Assembly (NCBI RefSeq): GCF_024498135.1
Contig: NZ_JANHOH010000003.1
Location: 124,001-188,000 of the forward strand
Direction of reading: 5' to 3'
Source of the DNA: Mucilaginibacter aquariorum
GTDB lineage: Bacteria; Bacteroidota; Bacteroidia; Sphingobacteriales; Sphingobacteriaceae
Length of the DNA: 64,000 bases
Within the stretch, counting starts at the first letter, position 1; each line of letters begins with the position of its first letter. The notes under the pieces were generated by a model. The model had not been told where the DNA came from. It did no database searches and worked only from the letters and a program-made list of their open reading frames with translations. A program made the translations under genes and the position numbers. Positions 61,196 to 64,000 of the stretch are shown here, one piece after another.

Positions 61196-61217
61196 TATCT
61201 ATATATGATATTGTGTG

Positions 61218-62582
61218 TTATTTTATCTGTCTTAAAAGCATACCCGCGTAAAATTTGCCCCCACCTTTAAAGTAGGTACGGTCAAGTACGGGTTCATCCT
61301 TTTTATCTTTGTCCTTGTCTTTATTATCTTTTTCAGAAACCTCTTCGCCAGCATTAAACCTGTTATCCCAGATCTTTTTCTTGTCTACCGTTACAGTGCC
61401 TTTTTTCACATAGGTGGTAAGGCCGGTTTTAGGATCTACGGTTTGCTCAAGCACTTCGAATTTTTCGCCACCTTCCAGGCCTTCTTTCATGCCAATTTTC
61501 GCGGTAACAGGTTCGCCAGAGTAGATAGGTGTTTTGGGTTTAAATACTTCGTACGCTTTTTGAAGCTTGGCAAAAACATGCTCTACATTCCTTACAGTGG
61601 CCAGCTCTACTATCTGGTCTTCGGTACGGGTTTCTTTTAATGAAAAAGTCACCAGGCTGCTTGATTTTTCGCTGCCTATATATTCCATCTGGAACAAATC
61701 GGTTTTATCAAAAGCTTCTTTTTTCTTTTTATCGATCTTGCCTTTTTCCATCCACAGATCGTTGTAAAAAATGGCGGCGGTAGAGTCGTTCCATTTCAGG
61801 CGGTACAAATAAGAGGTTGTCCACACCGAATAACCCTCTTTTGCTTTGTTGTAAGCAATATCAAGTACCTTGTAAGCGGCTGGCTGAAACAATGCAGGTA
61901 GGCTGTTGGCTTTCAGTTTAGCTAGCTCCCTTATGGCTGCCGCTATCGGCTCATTGCTTATAAACTTCAGCTTAGTTAAAACCACAAATGTATTCCCTAT
62001 CAACTCCTCGCCGGCATCAGATAACGAAGCTGTGCCCCTTGCGCTGCCTTTTGCAATATTTGCCTGCATTTCGGTAGCATTATAAGAGCCGCGTTCACCT
62101 ACCAGTTTCATATCAAATGAACCATCGGGTTGGCGGTTAAACCATTTGGCAACTAACAGATTAGCTATCTTTTTATCTTTTACAATTTTATCAGTTACAA
62201 TAGGCATGTCGGCTGCATCTTTGTCTACAATACCCGCCGTTGCGCCCGATAACATATTGGCACCTAAGTTGGCCATGCCGCTTTTTTTGGTACCTGCAGT
62301 TACTTTTTCTGCCTCGGTAAGCGCATATGGCGATGCGTTTACGGTACTTACGTCAATTGAATGATTATTATATTTATCGGGGAACGGCGCTTCGTGGTAT
62401 GCTTTTATAACGGTTTCTTTCCTTGGGAAATCTTCAGATTCCAGCAGGATAAGGTGCAGCGAACTCCTGCGGTATTTTAACTCCGGGTGCTGATCTGTCG
62501 TTGCGGGGGCCTGGGCATTTGCCCCAAAACTTAACCCTAAAAACAGGCTGAGTGCAATTGTTAACTTGTTTGTTTGTTTCAT
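61218..62582 (-). CDS. Envelope operon gene 1: large exported protein
   Basis: 454 aa, signal peptide 1-23 (GANAQ). Conserved-looking start KYRRSSLHLILLESEDFPRK and EAPFPDKYNNHS; then a helical part with ANLGANMLSGATAGIVDKDA, and a C-terminal beta-rich half ending FYAGMLLRQIK. A lysine/aspartate-rich linker (KDNKDKDKDKKDEP, near 425-438) precedes the last strands. First gene of the operon. No enzyme motif found; resembles uncharacterised conserved Bacteroidota envelope proteins (from memory). Confidence 0.8.
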   Translation of the reverse strand: MKQTNKLTIALSLFLGLSFGANAQAPATTDQHPELKYRRSSLHLILLESEDFPRKETVIKAYHEAPFPDKYNNHSIDVSTVNASPYALTEAEKVTAGTKKSGMANLGANMLSGATAGIVDKDAADMPIVTDKIVKDKKIANLLVAKWFNRQPDGSFDMKLVGERGSYNATEMQANIAKGSARGTASLSDAGEELIGNTFVVLTKLKFISNEPIAAAIRELAKLKANSLPALFQPAAYKVLDIAYNKAKEGYSVWTTSYLYRLKWNDSTAAIFYNDLWMEKGKIDKKKKEAFDKTDLFQMEYIGSEKSSSLVTFSLKETRTEDQIVELATVRNVEHVFAKLQKAYEVFKPKTPIYSGEPVTAKIGMKEGLEGGEKFEVLEQTVDPKTGLTTYVKKGTVTVDKKKIWDNRFNAGEEVSEKDNKDKDKDKKDEPVLDRTYFKGGGKFYAGMLLRQIK

Positions 62583-62811
62583 GATGTGTTTAAGTGTGGT
62601 TGATTATTATTTGGCTTTTTTAGCTATGCGTAATTATTGGCATAGCAGATTATTACCAATTTTAAAAGTAGGCGCAATTTGTTTTTACAACCCGAGTTAT
62701 AATCCCATTTATTTAGGGTGTTTTCACCCGGAATAATATTAAAAATACAGGCAATATTTGTCCATTATACTTTTTAATAAGTACATCCTGATCGTATAAT
62801 AAATCGCAATT
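62583..62811. other. Leader region of the envelope operon
   Basis: Upstream region of the five-gene operon within the gene-poor stretch 62583-63162. AT-rich with no repeat, palindrome or consensus promoter I could pick out. Confidence 0.3.
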
Positions 62812-62922
62812 TTATTTTCTTAATAAAAGCCTGATATCACTTATGTGATTTTGTACAGCATACTGATAATGCAGTGCGGGGGGACTTAAAGCGGAGAGAA
62901 TTTTCAACAGCAATAGTTTCAT
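62812..62922 (-). CDS. Possible 36-aa peptide
   Basis: A short frame MKLLLLKILSALSPPALHYQ continuing to RLLLRK, with a basic hydrophobic start and end. The frame continues upstream to 63030 without support. No family known; could be a small membrane peptide or chance. Its base composition (GC-rich core in an AT-rich gap) is the main reason to keep it. Confidence 0.25.
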   Translation of the reverse strand: MKLLLLKILSALSPPALHYQYAVQNHISDIRLLLRK

Positions 62923-63162
62923 ATTTAAGGGTTTAAGTGTGATAAATATAAACCCATTTGATATACGCTGCAAGAAACAGCCCCTATTACATAGCAAAAT
63001 ACCCAGTAGTAGGTATGCGAAAACAAACATGTTTTTTTGAAATTATCACAGAAGATAATTTATGAACCTTTAATTATTGATAATAATTTCCTAAATAATA
63101 TATTTCATATATACTATTTTGTGAAAAAATATCTATTCAAAGTAAAAGGGTAAAATAAGCTA

Positions 63163-64000
63163 TCAATAAGGATCAACATCGGGCTGCACTATGCTGCCTT
63201 TGCTTAGCTTGGTGGTCTGAAACTGGGTAATAACATCTCTTATAATGGCCTTTGCCTTAACAATTGAAATGGTATCACGTTCAAACTTAAGCATGATAGA
63301 TTTGATGTAATAGTTACGGATACGATTAATAAGCGGTGCTTCGGGGCCTATAACGCGATCGCCAAAATGCTTCCGGAGTTCGTTGGCCAGGTACTCGGCC
63401 TGGTTATAAAGTATTTCGGGGTTTTTATGCTTAACATCCATATTAATAATACGGTAGTATGGCGGGTACTTAAAGCTTTTGCGCTCTTCCATCTCGGTGA
63501 AGTACAGGTCGCTGTAATCGTTCTCTATCACCTGTTTAATCACCCTGTGGTTAGGGTCGTAAGTCTGGATCACAACCTTGCCTTGTTTGCCCCTGCGCCC
63601 TGCCCTGCCGCTTACCTGGGCAAGCATTTGGTAGCTGCGCTCGTTAGCTCGATAATCAGGGTATTTTAAAAGGCTATCGGCATTTATGATACCGATAACG
63701 GTAACGTCTGCAAAATCAAGCCCTTTGGCTACCATTTGGGTACCTACTAAGATATCTATCTTTTTTTCCTCCAGATTGTTCAGGATAGTTTGCAACGAAT
63801 TACGAGACCGGGTAGTATCCAGGTCCATACGGGCCAGGCGAACGTTCGGCATAAGTACAGATAGTTCATCTTCCACCTTTTCGGTACCAAAACCTTTGTA
63901 CTCTAAATGGGTGGAGCCGCATGCCGGGCATATAGATGGCGTATCTTCCTTATAACCGCAATAGTGGCAGTGCAACTTGTGGCTATGCTTATGATAAGTT
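63163..64000 (-). CDS. priA: Primosomal protein N' (PriA), C-terminal part
   Basis: 3' end of priA; the gene continues beyond the window edge. The visible 279 residues contain the zinc-binding cysteines (CHYCGYKE and CPACGS), helicase motifs IV-VI (DILVGTQMVAKGLDFADVTV and QVSGRAGRRGKQGKVV), and the C-terminal domain with YPPYYRIINM. PriA restarts collapsed replication forks. Frame stays open to base 64000 with no start codon needed. Confidence 0.95.
   Translation of the reverse strand, partial: TYHKHSHKLHCHYCGYKEDTPSICPACGSTHLEYKGFGTEKVEDELSVLMPNVRLARMDLDTTRSRNSLQTILNNLEEKKIDILVGTQMVAKGLDFADVTVIGIINADSLLKYPDYRANERSYQMLAQVSGRAGRRGKQGKVVIQTYDPNHRVIKQVIENDYSDLYFTEMEERKSFKYPPYYRIINMDVKHKNPEILYNQAEYLANELRKHFGDRVIGPEAPLINRIRNYYIKSIMLKFERDTISIVKAKAIIRDVITQFQTTKLSKGSIVQPDVDPY

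Overview
The window looks like a piece of a Bacteroidota chromosome, most probably from the Sphingobacteriaceae (Mucilaginibacter/Pedobacter-like). The reasons are all in the sequence. Start codons lack Shine-Dalgarno motifs, and many genes follow a TAnnTTTG -7 element (TATATTTG before mqnC, scpB and iscS; TATTTTTG before lysS); one promoter has the full TTTG-N19-TAnnTTTG layout. Other pointers are many Bacteroidota-style lipoproteins, an M56 peptidase with SusC-plug-like repeats, the futalosine menaquinone route (MqnC), a type B L31 and Mpl. No rRNA, tRNA, CRISPR array, phage or intact insertion sequence was recognised. Most of the window is ordinary chromosomal backbone with short operons on both strands.

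Layout. 0-9.4 kb: M56 peptidase, topoisomerase IB, threonine aldolase, three tandem paralogous secreted proteins, an AI-2E-type permease and isocitrate dehydrogenase. 9.4-15.1 kb: a small membrane protein, purK-purE-tatA, yqgE, then pdxH-nuoC-nuoD. 15.3-21.4 kb: a TlpA-like thioredoxin protein, an ECF sigma factor with a membrane-tethered trypsin-like protease, an array of four tiny lipoproteins, and small stress or envelope proteins, including two minus-strand genes under 60 aa. 21.5-31 kb: a twin-domain ABC ATPase, mqnC, scpB, a GNAT protein, a XRE regulator, mpl, a universal stress protein, and an Rrf2 regulator with its oxidoreductase. 30.8-37.5 kb: prmA, tpiA, a GlmU-like protein, L31, a beta-helix lipoprotein, a frameshifted lipoprotein next to an SMI1/KNR4 gene, and methylmalonyl-CoA epimerase. 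37.6-39.8 kb: iscS-iscU-iscA. 39.8-53.7 kb: flavodoxin-like protein, SDR, acyl-CoA ligase with a CPBP protease, Kelch propeller, CAT/HAD pair, lysS, AraC regulator, SGNH hydrolase, ung and Lrp. 53.8-58.1 kb: mntR-mntH, smpB, VOC protein, pcm. 58.2-62.6 kb: a five-gene operon of uncharacterised exported proteins. The window ends inside priA.

The best candidate for an undescribed system is the 58.2-62.6 kb operon: five consecutive exported proteins, no recognisable enzyme, two of them weakly similar to each other. Other points of interest are a palindromic repeat whose loop is inverted between two copies while its flanks are not, one copy of which supplies the apparent nuoD start codon; G-poor repeated leaders directly in front of at least seven start codons; a TGTAAT-N7-ATTACA operator shared by the Rrf2 gene and its neighbour; a DtxR-type palindrome before mntR-mntH, whose permease carries a fused Usp domain; a TA-dinucleotide slippage frameshift at 36.3 kb; and an ECF sigma factor paired with an anti-sigma-like/protease fusion.

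Functions tie together in a few places. PurK and PurE catalyse consecutive purine steps. IscS, IscU and IscA form a minimal iron-sulfur pathway. NuoC and NuoD are neighbouring complex I subunits, and MqnC feeds the menaquinone pool that complex I reduces. MntR and MntH form a manganese-homeostasis pair.
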